DNA of 64,000 nt from Collinsella aerofaciens (GTDB taxonomy: Bacteria; Actinomycetota; Coriobacteriia; Coriobacteriales; Coriobacteriaceae). Below the pieces are notes generated by a model. It ran no database searches and had not been told where the DNA came from. It saw only the letters and a list, made by a program, of their open reading frames with translations. The stretch spans positions 1-64,000 of the forward strand of contig NZ_CABJDK010000003.1 in the NCBI RefSeq assembly GCF_902364355.1, written 5' to 3'. The translations under genes and the position numbers were made by a program. Of this stretch, positions 43,927 through 52,948 are shown piece after piece. The stretch's first letter is position 1. Every line of letters begins with the position of its first letter.

Positions 43927-45261
43927 CTAGTCCTCCATGCCGAGGTCGATCGTGGTGCCCTCGAAGATCTTGTTGACGGTGCGGACGGCGCACATCTTGC
44001 CACACATGGTGCAAGTGCCCTCGGTGGCGGCGGGGGACTCCTCGTAGCGCTTCTTACCCGTAACCGGGTCGAGCGCGCACTTCCACATGGCGTCCCAGTC
44101 GAGCTTGCGGCGTGCCTGGCCCATCTTGTCGTCCATGTCGCGGGCGTGGGGCACCTTTTTGGCGATGTCGGCGGCGTGTGCGGCGATCTTGGTGGCCATG
44201 AGGCCGTCGAGCACATCCTGGGCGTTAGGCAGGCATAGGTGCTCTGCCGGTGTCACGTAGCACAGGAAGTCGGCACCGGAGCTGGCGGAGATGGCGCCGC
44301 CGATGGCAGCGGTGATGTGGTCGTAACCTACGCCGATATCGGTCACCAGCGGCCCGAGCACATAGAACGGGGCGTTGTGGCACAGGCGCTTCTGTAGCTT
44401 CATGTTGGCGGCGATCTCGTCGAGCGCCATGTGACCCGGGCCCTCGACCATGACCTGGACGCCGGCGGCCCAAGCGCGCTTGCACAGCTTGCCCAGCTCG
44501 ATCATCTCAGCGGTCTCGGTGGCGTCGTTGGAATCGTAGAGGCAGCCCGGGCGGCAGGAGTCGCCGAGCGAAATCGTCACGTCGTACTCGTGGCAAATCT
44601 CGAGCAACTCGTCGTAGAACTCATAGAACGGGTTCTCGTTACCGGTGACCTCCATCCAGCCAAACAGCAGTGAGCCGCCGCGGCTCACGATGTTCATCAG
44701 GCGGCCGGTCTCCTTAAAGGTCTTGGTGACCGACTTGTTGATGCCGCAGTGGATGGTCATAAAGTCCACGCCGTCCTCGGCATGCGCGCGCACGACCTCG
44801 AACAGGTCGTCCTTGGTCAGCTTGACCAGTGGCTTTTCCATGTAGCCGATGGCGTCGTACATGGGGACGGTGCCCACCATGAGCGGCGTCTCGTCGATGA
44901 GCTGCTGGCGGAACTGGCGTGTCTTGCCCGAGTTGGAGAGGTCCATGATGGCGTCGGCGCCAAAGTCCTCGGCAATCTTGACCTTCTTCCATTCCTCGGC
45001 GGCATCGGCCTTGTCGCCCGAGATGCCCAAGTTCACATTGACCTTGGTGGACAGGCCCTCACCGACGCCAAAGGCGCGCATGCCCTTTTTGATGTGCACG
45101 ATGTTGGCGGGAATGGCGATGCGGCCGTCTGCCACGCGCTCGCGGATGTACTCGGGGTCGCGATGCTCGCGCTCGGCAACCTCCTTCATCTGCGGCGTGA
45201 TCTGCCCGGCGCGGGCGAAGTCGATTTGCGTGACGAGCTTGGGCTCGGTCTGTGTGCTCAT
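43927..45261 (-). CDS. thiC: Phosphomethylpyrimidine synthase
   Basis: 444 aa radical-SAM-like enzyme converting aminoimidazole ribotide to HMP-phosphate. Seen: VNVNLGISGDK near residue 55, MDLSNSGKTR, FMTIHCGINKS near residue 155, SLGDSCRPGCLYDSND and MVEGPGHMALDEI near residue 275. The C-terminal cluster motif is CTMCGKMC, with the tighter spacing of the shorter ThiC class. I chose the ATG at 45261 (MSTQTEP); an earlier ATG at 45285 falls inside the TPP riboswitch. GGGAG before the start overlaps the riboswitch 3' end. Confidence 0.94.
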   Translation of the reverse strand: MSTQTEPKLVTQIDFARAGQITPQMKEVAEREHRDPEYIRERVADGRIAIPANIVHIKKGMRAFGVGEGLSTKVNVNLGISGDKADAAEEWKKVKIAEDFGADAIMDLSNSGKTRQFRQQLIDETPLMVGTVPMYDAIGYMEKPLVKLTKDDLFEVVRAHAEDGVDFMTIHCGINKSVTKTFKETGRLMNIVSRGGSLLFGWMEVTGNENPFYEFYDELLEICHEYDVTISLGDSCRPGCLYDSNDATETAEMIELGKLCKRAWAAGVQVMVEGPGHMALDEIAANMKLQKRLCHNAPFYVLGPLVTDIGVGYDHITAAIGGAISASSGADFLCYVTPAEHLCLPNAQDVLDGLMATKIAAHAADIAKKVPHARDMDDKMGQARRKLDWDAMWKCALDPVTGKKRYEESPAATEGTCTMCGKMCAVRTVNKIFEGTTIDLGMED

Positions 45262-45267
45262 TGGCAC

Positions 45268-45362
45268 GGCTCCCTTCGTTGGCATTACCCATATCAGGTT
45301 TGCGGGTCAGGGCGGGCGCGCCCAGTCTCAGCCTGCCGTCTTGTCCTGCAAGCTCCCCGTTT
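45268..45362 (-). promoter_or_regulatory. TPP riboswitch controlling thiC
   Basis: Read on the minus strand, it shows GGGGAGC, then GCTGAGA, ACCTGAT, TAATGCC and AAGGGAGC in the order and spacing of the THI-box aptamer. The final GGGAGC arm overlaps the thiC ribosome-binding site, which suggests translational control. It ends about 7 nt before the thiC ATG. Confidence 0.93.
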
Positions 45363-45432
45363 ATGTGGTGGGCTCAAGTATAGCCTGAATGGGTACGATT
45401 GACGCGATGAGCATGCCCATGGGGAGGCGAAC

Positions 45433-45948
45433 ATGGAAGACAAGCATCTATATCGAGAGACGCAATGGGATGTATCGGCCGAGGAGGGCCGTGCCCATCA
45501 TGGACTGGTCGCAATTGGTTTTGCGATCCTTGTCGTGATGGTGGTTGCCTGTTGTATCTGGACGTTTGGTGGTCGCGGCGGCGCTTCCTGGGAGTTTGAG
45601 GCCGACGATGCCCTGCCGATCATGACGGTGAAGGTCACTGGCGGTAATACGGTGGTCGCGCCGGGCGACTATTGGTATCCGTGCGATGGATTTGTCCAGC
45701 TGCAGCTGAGTGGTGGGTCCATTCCAGGTGAAGAAATCGAACGCGTGACGTTTGACGCGGCGCTCAAAACGCTCACGGTGAAGCTCAAAGATCAAGGAGA
45801 TGTGCCCACGACCATGGATATCGCCCTGACGGAATGGCGTCTGGAACCTCCGTCGGGCGTTACGGTATCCGACGTAGAGCACATTAGGATTACCTACCAA
45901 GATGGCTCGACGAGCGAGATTGCAAAGGCCGATGGCTTGGCGGAGTAA
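45433..45948 (+). CDS. Membrane-anchored protein of unknown function with a NusG-II-like domain
   Basis: 171 aa. After about 25 cytosolic residues there is one membrane segment (around 26-45, VAIGFAILVVMVVACCIWTF). A beta-rich extracytoplasmic domain follows: IMTVKVTGGNTVVAPGDYWYP, FVQLQLSGGSI and IRITYQDGSTSEI. The pattern resembles small NusG domain II-like anchored proteins, but I cannot confirm a family. GGGGAGG precedes the ATG. It is divergent from thiC; the shared 170-nt gap carries the riboswitch. Confidence 0.6.
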   Translation: MEDKHLYRETQWDVSAEEGRAHHGLVAIGFAILVVMVVACCIWTFGGRGGASWEFEADDALPIMTVKVTGGNTVVAPGDYWYPCDGFVQLQLSGGSIPGEEIERVTFDAALKTLTVKLKDQGDVPTTMDIALTEWRLEPPSGVTVSDVEHIRITYQDGSTSEIAKADGLAE

Positions 45949-45971
45949 TGGGGTGTTTGGAAACGGCGGGC

Positions 45972-46781
45972 CTATTGTGCCTGCGCGTTCATGAAAACCA
46001 GGGTGTTTTTGTCTGAAAGCTCGGGGATGTGCCGATAGCCGATGTTGAATGCGGTAAGTTCACTTTCATCCTCGAGCTTGTTTTCCGCCATCCACCGCAC
46101 CATGGAGCCGCGCGCCTTTTTGCTGGCGGTCGACCGTTGGATGGGCTTGCCGTTGCGGATACCCTCGCCAAAGAGGCATGTGACGGCCGTGGCGTCGCCC
46201 GCGAGGTGGGGCAGAACGGCTTTGGCATACTCTACGCTGGCGAGGTTGACGATTGTGGTGTTTGAACCTGCCGGGGCGATAGCCCGCGCGAGCTTGTCGC
46301 CCCAAAACGCGTAGAGGTCTCGGGTATCGTCGACGGCAAGCTTTGCGCCCATCTCCAGCCGATACGGTTCAACGGCATGAAAGGGGCGTACGCATCCGTA
46401 AAGGCCCGAGAGGATCCATAGATGGTCTTGCAGCCATGCGAGCTGCGCGGAATCCATCACCTCGGGCGACATGCTCTGGTACTGAATGCCGTGATAGGAC
46501 ATGATGGCAGGGGAGATGCGGCGCGCGATACCGGAATCGGCAAGATCGTCGTTTCCCAAGATGGGCTCGAACTCATGCAAAATGTCGAGACAAAGGGCCA
46601 GCAGCTTGTCGCTGACGTTCCACAGAGCTCGTAGGCCGCTGTCGCCTTCGGTTCGTTCGATGTCCAAGAGCGCATGGTGCAGCTGGGCGGTCTCGCGCGC
46701 AAAGGGCGGAATCCCCTGAACTTCAAAAGCATCTTGGGCCGCGCGCATCTGCTTGGCGGGCGAAATGATGATCTGCAGCAT
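45972..46781 (-). CDS. yaaA: Peroxide stress protein YaaA family
   Basis: 269 aa (DUF328). Family blocks: start MLQIIISPAKQMR, DIERTEGDSGLRALWNVSDKLLAL, SYHGIQYQSM near residue 95, LWILSGLYGCVRPFHAVEPYRLEMG near residue 120, FWGDKLARAI near residue 158 and FNIGYRHIPELS near the end. In E. coli YaaA lowers free iron and damage under peroxide stress and binds DNA. Its tail-to-tail partner at 45433 ends 23 nt away. Confidence 0.93.
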   Translation of the reverse strand: MLQIIISPAKQMRAAQDAFEVQGIPPFARETAQLHHALLDIERTEGDSGLRALWNVSDKLLALCLDILHEFEPILGNDDLADSGIARRISPAIMSYHGIQYQSMSPEVMDSAQLAWLQDHLWILSGLYGCVRPFHAVEPYRLEMGAKLAVDDTRDLYAFWGDKLARAIAPAGSNTTIVNLASVEYAKAVLPHLAGDATAVTCLFGEGIRNGKPIQRSTASKKARGSMVRWMAENKLEDESELTAFNIGYRHIPELSDKNTLVFMNAQAQ

Positions 46782-46803
46782 GGACTCTCCTCTGCTAAAA
46801 AGG

Positions 46804-46872
46804 AAGTTGCGGTGGAATACGGTCTGTTTTGGCCGTTTATGGGCCAGTTTAGTCCGTATTTCACCGCAAGTT
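46804..46872. repeat. Long imperfect palindrome (P8)
   Basis: Arms of about 31 nt (AAGTTGCGGTGGAATACGG... and ...CCGTATTTCACCGCAAGTT) pair with about seven mismatches around GTTTAT. It lies between the yaaA start and the 3' end of the M18 peptidase gene, both on the minus strand. Confidence 0.7.
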
Positions 46873-46908
46873 ATGAAGGGCTGGCTGGGCTCGTTTTACG
46901 AGGGTTGG

Positions 46909-48306
46909 TTAGGCGCGCTCGATGAAGGCCTTGTAGCCGCGGTAGGCCTCGTAGATATCGGCCTTGTTGGCGACCTCCCACAGGGCGTGCATGGACAGGA
47001 CGGCAACGCCGGAGTCGATGACGTTCATGCCGTACTTGGCCATGATGTAGGCGATGGTGCCGCCGCCACCTGCGTTGACGCGGCCGAGCTCGCAGGTCTG
47101 GAAGTCAACGCCCGCCTCGTCCATGATGTCGCGGATGAGGGCCACATACTCGGCATCTGCGTCGTTGGAACCGCCCTTGCCGCGGCTGCCCGTGTACTTG
47201 TTGAAGCACAGGCCGCGACCCATGAAGGCTGCGTTCTTGGTTTCGAACTTGCCGGCGTAGCCCGGGTCGAAGCCGGCGGACACGTCGGAGGAGAGCATGC
47301 GGCTGTGGGCGAGTGCACGGCGCAGGGCCAGCGGGCTATCCTCGCCGGCGAGCGTCATGATCTCGGCGACGGTGTTCTCGAAGAAGCGGCTCGTCATGCC
47401 GGTGGCACCCACGGAGCCGATCTCCTCCTTGTCGACGATGAGCGTGATGCTCGTGCGCTCGACGTCTGCCACATTGATCTGGGCGAGCATGGACGGATAG
47501 GCGCAGACGCGGTCGTCGTGGCCATAGCCCAGAATCATGGAGCGGTCGAGGCCCATGTCGCGGGCCGGGCCGGCGGGCACGACCTCGATCTCGGCGGAGA
47601 GGAAGTCCTCCTCCTCGACATCGTACTGCTCCTTGAGGATATCCAGGAACATCTGCTTGACGGGCTCCTTGGGAGCGTCTTTGTCGTCCTCGTCAAACTT
47701 GACGGGGCGGCCGCCCACGATCACGTCGAGGATCTCGGCGTCGACGGCGTCCTTGGCGGGCTTGGCCATCTGCTCGCTCGAGAGGTGGATCAGCAGGTCG
47801 GAGATGGTAAAGACCGGATCGTCGGCCTTGTCGCCGATGTTGATGTCGACGGTGGTGCCGTCCTTTTTGCAGATGACGCCTACGAGCGCGAGCGGGGAAG
47901 CGACCCAGTGGTAGCTCTTGACGCCGCCGTAGTAGTGCGTGTCGAGGTAGGCCATGTCGCCGGCCTCGAAGGCGGGATTCTGCTTAAGGTCCAGGCGCGG
48001 CGAGTCCACGTGGGCGCCCAGGATGTTAAAGCCCTGCTCGAGCGGGGCGGTGCCCAGGTTGACGAGCATAAGGTCCTTGCCGTGGTTGGCGGCGTACACC
48101 TTGTCGCCTGCCTTGAGCTCGCGGCCTTCGGCGATCACGGTCTCCAGGTCGACGTATCCCGCCTCCTCGGCCATCTTGATGCCGGTCTTGACGCACAGGC
48201 GCTCGGTCTTGTTCTCGCTCAAAAACTGCTTATAGCCGCGGCAAAGCTCCTCGAGCTCCTCGACTTGCTGTGGCGTGTACTTTTTCCATGCGCAGGGACG
48301 CTCCAT
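46909..48306 (-). CDS. M18-family aminopeptidase
   Basis: 465 aa cytosolic metallopeptidase. Zinc-site residues are visible in NILGAHVDSPRLD near residue 95, VDKEEIGSVGATGM near residue 285 (general base Glu and metal Glu), SSDVSAGFDP near residue 340 and DSGVAVLSMHALWEV near residue 435. M18 enzymes clip acidic or hydrophobic N-terminal residues. I chose the ATG at 48306, just after AAGGAG; longer frames lack homology. It is divergent from polA (48473). Confidence 0.93.
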   Translation of the reverse strand: MERPCAWKKYTPQQVEELEELCRGYKQFLSENKTERLCVKTGIKMAEEAGYVDLETVIAEGRELKAGDKVYAANHGKDLMLVNLGTAPLEQGFNILGAHVDSPRLDLKQNPAFEAGDMAYLDTHYYGGVKSYHWVASPLALVGVICKKDGTTVDINIGDKADDPVFTISDLLIHLSSEQMAKPAKDAVDAEILDVIVGGRPVKFDEDDKDAPKEPVKQMFLDILKEQYDVEEEDFLSAEIEVVPAGPARDMGLDRSMILGYGHDDRVCAYPSMLAQINVADVERTSITLIVDKEEIGSVGATGMTSRFFENTVAEIMTLAGEDSPLALRRALAHSRMLSSDVSAGFDPGYAGKFETKNAAFMGRGLCFNKYTGSRGKGGSNDADAEYVALIRDIMDEAGVDFQTCELGRVNAGGGGTIAYIMAKYGMNVIDSGVAVLSMHALWEVANKADIYEAYRGYKAFIERA

Positions 48307-48472
48307 GACGCAGGCTCCTTTCGGATCGATCGTGCTGGTTGATGTACCGTGAGCCATCGTATCACGCGCGGGCTCACGGTGGCGGGGGAGCTTGATGTGC
48401 GGTGGCCGCGGGGCAGGGAGCGTGTAAACTGGTGTGAGCAAACCGTGCCCAGCCTAAAGCGAGGTATTCAAT

Positions 48473-51223
48473 ATGTCTGACAAGCGCCGCACTTTTGCCG
48501 TTATCGACGGCAACTCGCTCATGCACCGCGCCTTCCACGCCGTGCCGCCGACCATGAACGCGCCGGACGGTCGCCCCACCAACGCGATCTTTGGCTTTCT
48601 GAACATGTTTCTTAAGATGATCGATGCCTTTAACCCCGACGGTGTGGTCGTGGCGTTTGACAAGGGCAAACCGCGCGTGCGCATGGAGATGCTGCCGCAG
48701 TATAAGGCGCAACGCCCGCCCATGGACCCCGACTTGCACGCGCAGTTCCCCATGATTAAGGAGCTGCTCGCCGCGCTCAACGTGCCGATTTTGCAGTCCG
48801 AGGGCTGGGAAGGCGACGATATCCTGGGCACCATGGCGCGCCTGGGCGAGGAGGCCGGCTGCGACATGCTGCTGGTGACCGGCGACCGCGACATGTATCA
48901 GCTCGTGACCGAGCACGTCAACGTGGTCTCGACCCGCAAAGGCCTGTCCGACGTGGCGATTATGACGCCCGAGAGCGTGGACGACCTGTATCACGGCATT
49001 ACACCGGCGCTCGTGCCCGATTTTTACGGCCTGAAGGGCGATACGTCCGACAACATTCCCGGCGTGCCGGGCATCGGCCCCAAAAAGGCGAGCGCGCTCA
49101 TCGCGCAGTACGGCAGCCTGGACGAGGTTATCGCGCATGCCGACGAGGTCAAGGGCAAGATGGGCGAGAACCTGCGTGCACATATCGACGATGCGCTGCT
49201 GAGCCGCAAGGTTGCAACCATTCGCACCGATGCGCCTGTCGAGCTTGACTTTGACGCAACGTCCTTCCCGGCGTTTTCTGCCGACGAGGTGTCCGCGGCG
49301 CTGGGCACGCTCGGCATCACGGCCATGCAGAACCGTTTCCTCTCGCTGATTGGCGGCGAGGGTGGGGCTGCGGCCGCTGCCAGCGCGTTTGAGATGCCTG
49401 CCGTTTCGCGTGCCGCCGCCGGCGATGCCGAGGCGCTTGCCGCCGCTGCCGCCGAGATCGCTCGCGCGATTGATGCCGGCGAGTGGGTCGCCGCCGTGGT
49501 GGACGACGACAAGGAGGAGGGCGCGCTTTTTGGCCTAACGCGTACGCTGTGGCTGGCGACGTCCAAGGGGCTGTTTGCGCTCGAGGAGGGCGACGGCGCA
49601 TCGCCTGCCGTGGTCGATGGCTTCAACGTTGCTCACGGCGTGATCGCTGGCGTGCTCGCGCGCCTGTTTATGGAGGGCCGTGTGGCGAGCCCGGATATGA
49701 AGGCGCTGCTGCATGAGCTTTCGCCCATTGATTCTTCTGAGCCCGAGCTCATGGATCCGCTGGCCGTCGATTCCACGCGCATCTTCGATACCGTGGTCGC
49801 CGCCTACCTGCTGGATTCCGACCGCTCCGAGTTTGATGAGGCGTATCTGGCTGATACCTATCTGCAGATGGCGCTGCCTGCGGCGCGCGGCGCGGAGGGT
49901 GCCGGCGAGCACGCTCCTGTTCCCGCTGCCCGCACTGCGGCCCTGACGCTGACGCTCGTGGCGCCGCTGCGCGACCGCATGGCCCGTGAGAACGCTGCCA
50001 ACGTGTTCGATGGCATCGAGATGCCGCTCGTGCCGGTGCTTGCCAAGATGGAGCGCGCGGGCATGCTCGTGGATCCCGACCGCCTGCGTAATCTGTCCGA
50101 GGGCCTGGCGACCCAGATCACCGAGGTCGAGCGCAGCATTCGCGACCTAGCGGGTGACGAGACCTTTAATATTGGCAGTCCCATGCAGCTGTCGCATGTG
50201 CTCTTTGATGTGATGGGGCTTCCGACCAAGGGCCTCAAGAAGACTAAGCGCGGCTACTATTCGACCAACGCCAAGGTGTTGAGCGACCTTGCCCGCGACC
50301 ACGAAATCGTGCGTCTGATCTTGGACTGGCGTGAGAAGTCTAAGATCAAGTCCACCTATCTGGATACGCTGGGCCCGCTGCGCCGTGGTGACGGTCGCGT
50401 GCACACCACGTACAACCAGACCATCACGGCAACGGGGCGTCTGTCCTCGAGCGACCCGAACCTGCAGAACATCCCGACGCGCTCGGAGCTGGGCCGTACC
50501 GTCAAGACGGCGTTTTCGGCAGGCGAGGGAAGCGTCTTTTTGGCGGTGGACTACTCGCAGATAGAGCTGCGTCTGCTGGCACATCTCTCGGGTGACGAGC
50601 ACTTGGTGCGCGCCTTTAACGAGGGCGAGGACTTCCATGCCGAGACGGCGGCGCGCGTATTTGGTGTGCCGGTGTCCGAGGTAACGCCCGACCTGCGCAG
50701 TCGCGCCAAGGCCGTGAACTTTGGCATCGTGTACGGTCAGCAGGCCTACGGCCTGTCGCAGTCGCTGCATATCTCGATGGCCGAGGCGCGCGACATGATT
50801 GACCGCTACTACGAGGCCTACCCGGGCGTGCGTACGTTCCTCGACAACGTGGTGGCGCGCGCCAAGCAGACGGGCTACGCCGAGACCATGTATGGCCGCC
50901 GTCGCCATATTCCGGAGCTCAAGGCCAAAAACCCGCAACTCCGTGGCTTTGGTGAGCGCACGGCCATGAACCACCCCATGCAGGGAACCGCCGCCGACAT
51001 CATCAAGATCGCCATGGCCCGCGTAAGCCGTCGCCTGGAAGAAGAGGGTTTTGCCGCTCACATGATCTTGCAGGTGCACGACGAACTGGACTTTGAGTGC
51101 CCAGTGGATGAGGTCGAGGCGCTCACCGCGATGGTCCGCGACGTCATGGAACACGTAGTAGACCTCCGCGTACCGTTGATCGCCGAAGCCAGCACCGGCA
51201 TAACCTGGGCCGACGCGAAATAG
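48473..51223 (+). CDS. polA: DNA polymerase I
   Basis: 916 aa. The 5' nuclease domain starts AVIDGNSLMHRAFHA and has EGDDILGTMA and GDTSDNIPGVPGIGPKKA. The middle domain (about 330-545) lacks the DxE exonuclease I motif (the region reads AAVVDDDKEEGALFG), so proofreading is probably lost. Polymerase motif A is AVDYSQIELRLLAHL near residue 695, motif B RSRAKAVNFGIVYGQQ near residue 745 and motif C LQVHDELDFE near residue 865. It fills gaps and removes RNA primers. Confidence 0.96.
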   Translation: MSDKRRTFAVIDGNSLMHRAFHAVPPTMNAPDGRPTNAIFGFLNMFLKMIDAFNPDGVVVAFDKGKPRVRMEMLPQYKAQRPPMDPDLHAQFPMIKELLAALNVPILQSEGWEGDDILGTMARLGEEAGCDMLLVTGDRDMYQLVTEHVNVVSTRKGLSDVAIMTPESVDDLYHGITPALVPDFYGLKGDTSDNIPGVPGIGPKKASALIAQYGSLDEVIAHADEVKGKMGENLRAHIDDALLSRKVATIRTDAPVELDFDATSFPAFSADEVSAALGTLGITAMQNRFLSLIGGEGGAAAAASAFEMPAVSRAAAGDAEALAAAAAEIARAIDAGEWVAAVVDDDKEEGALFGLTRTLWLATSKGLFALEEGDGASPAVVDGFNVAHGVIAGVLARLFMEGRVASPDMKALLHELSPIDSSEPELMDPLAVDSTRIFDTVVAAYLLDSDRSEFDEAYLADTYLQMALPAARGAEGAGEHAPVPAARTAALTLTLVAPLRDRMARENAANVFDGIEMPLVPVLAKMERAGMLVDPDRLRNLSEGLATQITEVERSIRDLAGDETFNIGSPMQLSHVLFDVMGLPTKGLKKTKRGYYSTNAKVLSDLARDHEIVRLILDWREKSKIKSTYLDTLGPLRRGDGRVHTTYNQTITATGRLSSSDPNLQNIPTRSELGRTVKTAFSAGEGSVFLAVDYSQIELRLLAHLSGDEHLVRAFNEGEDFHAETAARVFGVPVSEVTPDLRSRAKAVNFGIVYGQQAYGLSQSLHISMAEARDMIDRYYEAYPGVRTFLDNVVARAKQTGYAETMYGRRRHIPELKAKNPQLRGFGERTAMNHPMQGTAADIIKIAMARVSRRLEEEGFAAHMILQVHDELDFECPVDEVEALTAMVRDVMEHVVDLRVPLIAEASTGITWADAK

Positions 51224-51566
51224 GAAAGCACTCGGTAAGGCAAGCTCGCCCAAGACGCAAGCCCCCACATACTTAAGATTTGGGACAAACACTACTGATT
51301 AATTTGTCCCACAGTAACCAAAACAGAGGGGAGCCCCTTCCAACAAGGAGCTCCCCTCTGCTCAAATCATTTCAGCTAAGTATCTAGACACTCAAGACGC
51401 CATCCTGGCGGCAGGAAAGTAAACCTAGGGCCTGGCCGGGCGGCACGGGTTAACTTTTCGTAGATTCCGCACGCAAAGAAAGCCACTTAATGTGGCTTTC
51501 GTCTTGCGCAGGACCTGACCGAGCGAAAAGTTATCCCGTGCCGCCCGGCCAGGCCCGATGGGACGG
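51224..51566. other. Gap between convergent polA and HAD genes, with hairpins
   Basis: No gene seen. A first inverted repeat, TTTGGGACAAA...TTTGTCCCA (about 51283-51310), is followed by GGGGAGCCCCTTCC...GGAGCTCCCC (about 51329-51358). Most of the rest is the large P4 palindrome listed separately. Confidence 0.65.
51431..51554. repeat. Very long palindrome with internal hairpin (P4)
   Basis: 31-nt arms, 51431-51461 and 51524-51554 (core GGCCGGGCGGCACGGG), pair with a single mismatch. A hairpin AGAAAGCCAC/GTGGCTTTCG sits in the 62-nt centre. It is the longest arm pair in the window and lies exactly between two convergent genes. Confidence 0.85.
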
Positions 51567-52394
51567 CTACCGAGCCGCCAAGATGGCGTCGATGAGCGTC
51601 AGTACGCCCCCGTCGTTGTTGCTCGGAATGCGCCACTTGGCGTGCGCGTTCATGTGCTCCTCGGCATTGTCCACGATAAAGCTGTGCCCGACGCGCTCGA
51701 GCATGGGGATGTCGTTGTAGGTGTCGCCCACGGCGGCAGCATCGGCAATATCGATGCCCAGGTGCTCGCACAGGTGAGCGACGCCGGCGCCCTTGTCGAC
51801 GCCCAGGTTCATAAAGTCGATCCACTCGCGCCCGGCGTTGGTGACGTAGAGCTTGTCCGAGAACTCGGGGCTATAGGTCTCGCGGAAAGCGGGCTCGGCG
51901 TCGTAGCCGGGGAAGAAGACCGATATCTTGTTGGACTCGAAATCAATGCCCTCAAAGCTGTCGACGTAGTTGATTGTGTTGTAGTAGACGCTGATCTCGT
52001 CGTGGTATTGATGGTCGCGGGCAAGCACGTAGAACTCGTCGAAGCAGCACAGGACGGGGACAGCGCGAGGATCCTCCGAGGCACGGCTCAAGACCTGCTG
52101 ATACAGCTCCACGTCAATATTGCTCTTATAGATATAGCTGCCGCGATAGATCACGCACGCTCCGTTGTCGGGACAAAAGGCGAGGCGGTTCTTAATGCCC
52201 TCGAACATTTCCTCGAGCTTGGGGGCGGGACGTCCGCTGGCGGGGCAGAATACGATGCCTGCGTCGGCGAGCTTGTCCAGGCGCTCATCAAGACCCTGGG
52301 GCAGCACACGCTCGTCGGTCAGCAGCGTCTTGTCCATATCGACGGCGAGAAGCTTAATGTTGCCGATGTTGGCGTCCGATTCGTAAGTTTGCAT
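51567..52394 (-). CDS. Cof-type HAD-superfamily phosphatase
   Basis: 275 aa. HAD motif I AVDMDKTLLTDE near residue 17 has the Asp nucleophile and acid/base Asp; motif II PASGRPAPKLEEM lies near residue 51, and motif IV GDTYNDIPML near residue 220. The C2-type cap between residues 85 and 190 is typical of the Cof/YbhA-like group that hydrolyses sugar phosphates or FMN. Substrate unknown. GAAAGGCG precedes the ATG. Confidence 0.9.
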   Translation of the reverse strand: MQTYESDANIGNIKLLAVDMDKTLLTDERVLPQGLDERLDKLADAGIVFCPASGRPAPKLEEMFEGIKNRLAFCPDNGACVIYRGSYIYKSNIDVELYQQVLSRASEDPRAVPVLCCFDEFYVLARDHQYHDEISVYYNTINYVDSFEGIDFESNKISVFFPGYDAEPAFRETYSPEFSDKLYVTNAGREWIDFMNLGVDKGAGVAHLCEHLGIDIADAAAVGDTYNDIPMLERVGHSFIVDNAEEHMNAHAKWRIPSNNDGGVLTLIDAILAAR

Positions 52395-52668
52395 AAAAAT
52401 GCGCCTTTCGTTTCGAAATTGTTTCAGACGTTATAATCATCAACCAGTAACCGAGCGTATTGTCGCAGGAACGGGGCGTATTTGCACCACGCTTCACAAA
52501 GTAATGAAAAAAAATTTCAGAAATTTGAATTTGTCGCTTGCGCAGCGTGCACTTTATCGTAATATAGCGAACATCGAAAACGGAGACGGCAAAAGAGCCG
52601 TTTACCGAGGAAAAGGTACCGTTTGCGATATTTGAATTGCGCCCGGCGATACGTGAAAGGAGAGGCAG
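52395..52668 (+). promoter_or_regulatory. argG leader region, upstream part
   Basis: AT-rich intergenic DNA with no gene. Promoter-like TTGTCG (about 52529) is followed by TATCGTAATATAG about 18 nt later. Short complementary blocks AACGGAGACGGCAAAAGAGCCGTTT and GGTACC follow (about 52577-52620). Then comes the strong AAAGGAGAGG site of the leader peptide. Confidence 0.4.
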
Positions 52669-52743
52669 ATGCAGTTCGTAAAGATCATCACCACTGCAGA
52701 CAATGCCATCCGACGTCAGCGCGCAATTTCCCGACGACGATAA
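52669..52743 (+). CDS. Arginine-rich leader peptide before argG
   Basis: 24 aa, starting MQFVKIITTADNAI and ending RRQRAISRRR followed by TAA. GAAAGGAGAGGCAG gives a strong ribosome site. Six of the last ten residues are Arg, four of them in the rare CGA codon, including three in a row before the stop. The stop lies inside a hairpin and a second hairpin follows directly. This is the layout of an amino-acid-sensing attenuation leader for arginine. It is 205 nt before argG. No homologue is known to me. Confidence 0.65.
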   Translation: MQFVKIITTADNAIRRQRAISRRR

Positions 52744-52791
52744 CAATCGTCTCTGTCCGCATGGGGCGCAATGCCTCAACAGAGTCATTTT
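52736..52791 (+). promoter_or_regulatory. Candidate attenuator hairpins after the leader peptide
   Basis: Hairpin 1: GACGAT (52736-52741), loop AACA, ATCGTC (52746-52751), covering the last Arg codons and stop. Hairpin 2: CTCTGT (52751-52756) with ACAGAG (52779-52784), with inner GCAT/ATGC, followed by TCATTTT. A ribosome held at the last Arg codons would cover hairpin 1 and reach the left arm of hairpin 2. The U-run is weak, so termination is uncertain. Confidence 0.45.
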
Positions 52792-52948
52792 GAGGTCGTT
52801 GGGTTTAAGCACGACATAGCCGCATGTTTCTAGGGCATGCCTGTGATGCATTCTGCTGAATAACCTGATATTGCACGGTTTTTGACCTCAAGGTGACTTG
52901 CAACTGACCGATGTTCTAACTAGCTACCAAGGGCGAAAGGAAACAGCC

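Noticed and set aside
46753..48342. 529-codon plus-strand ORF opposite the M18 peptidase
   Set aside because: Antisense shadow; the minus strand carries all zinc-site motifs and an AAGGAG ribosome site.
52882..52904. SoxR/MerR-like operator (TTGACCTCAAGGTGACTTG) just before argG
   Set aside because: Suggestive half-sites but imperfect symmetry, and no -10 box at the 19-20 nt spacing such promoters need.
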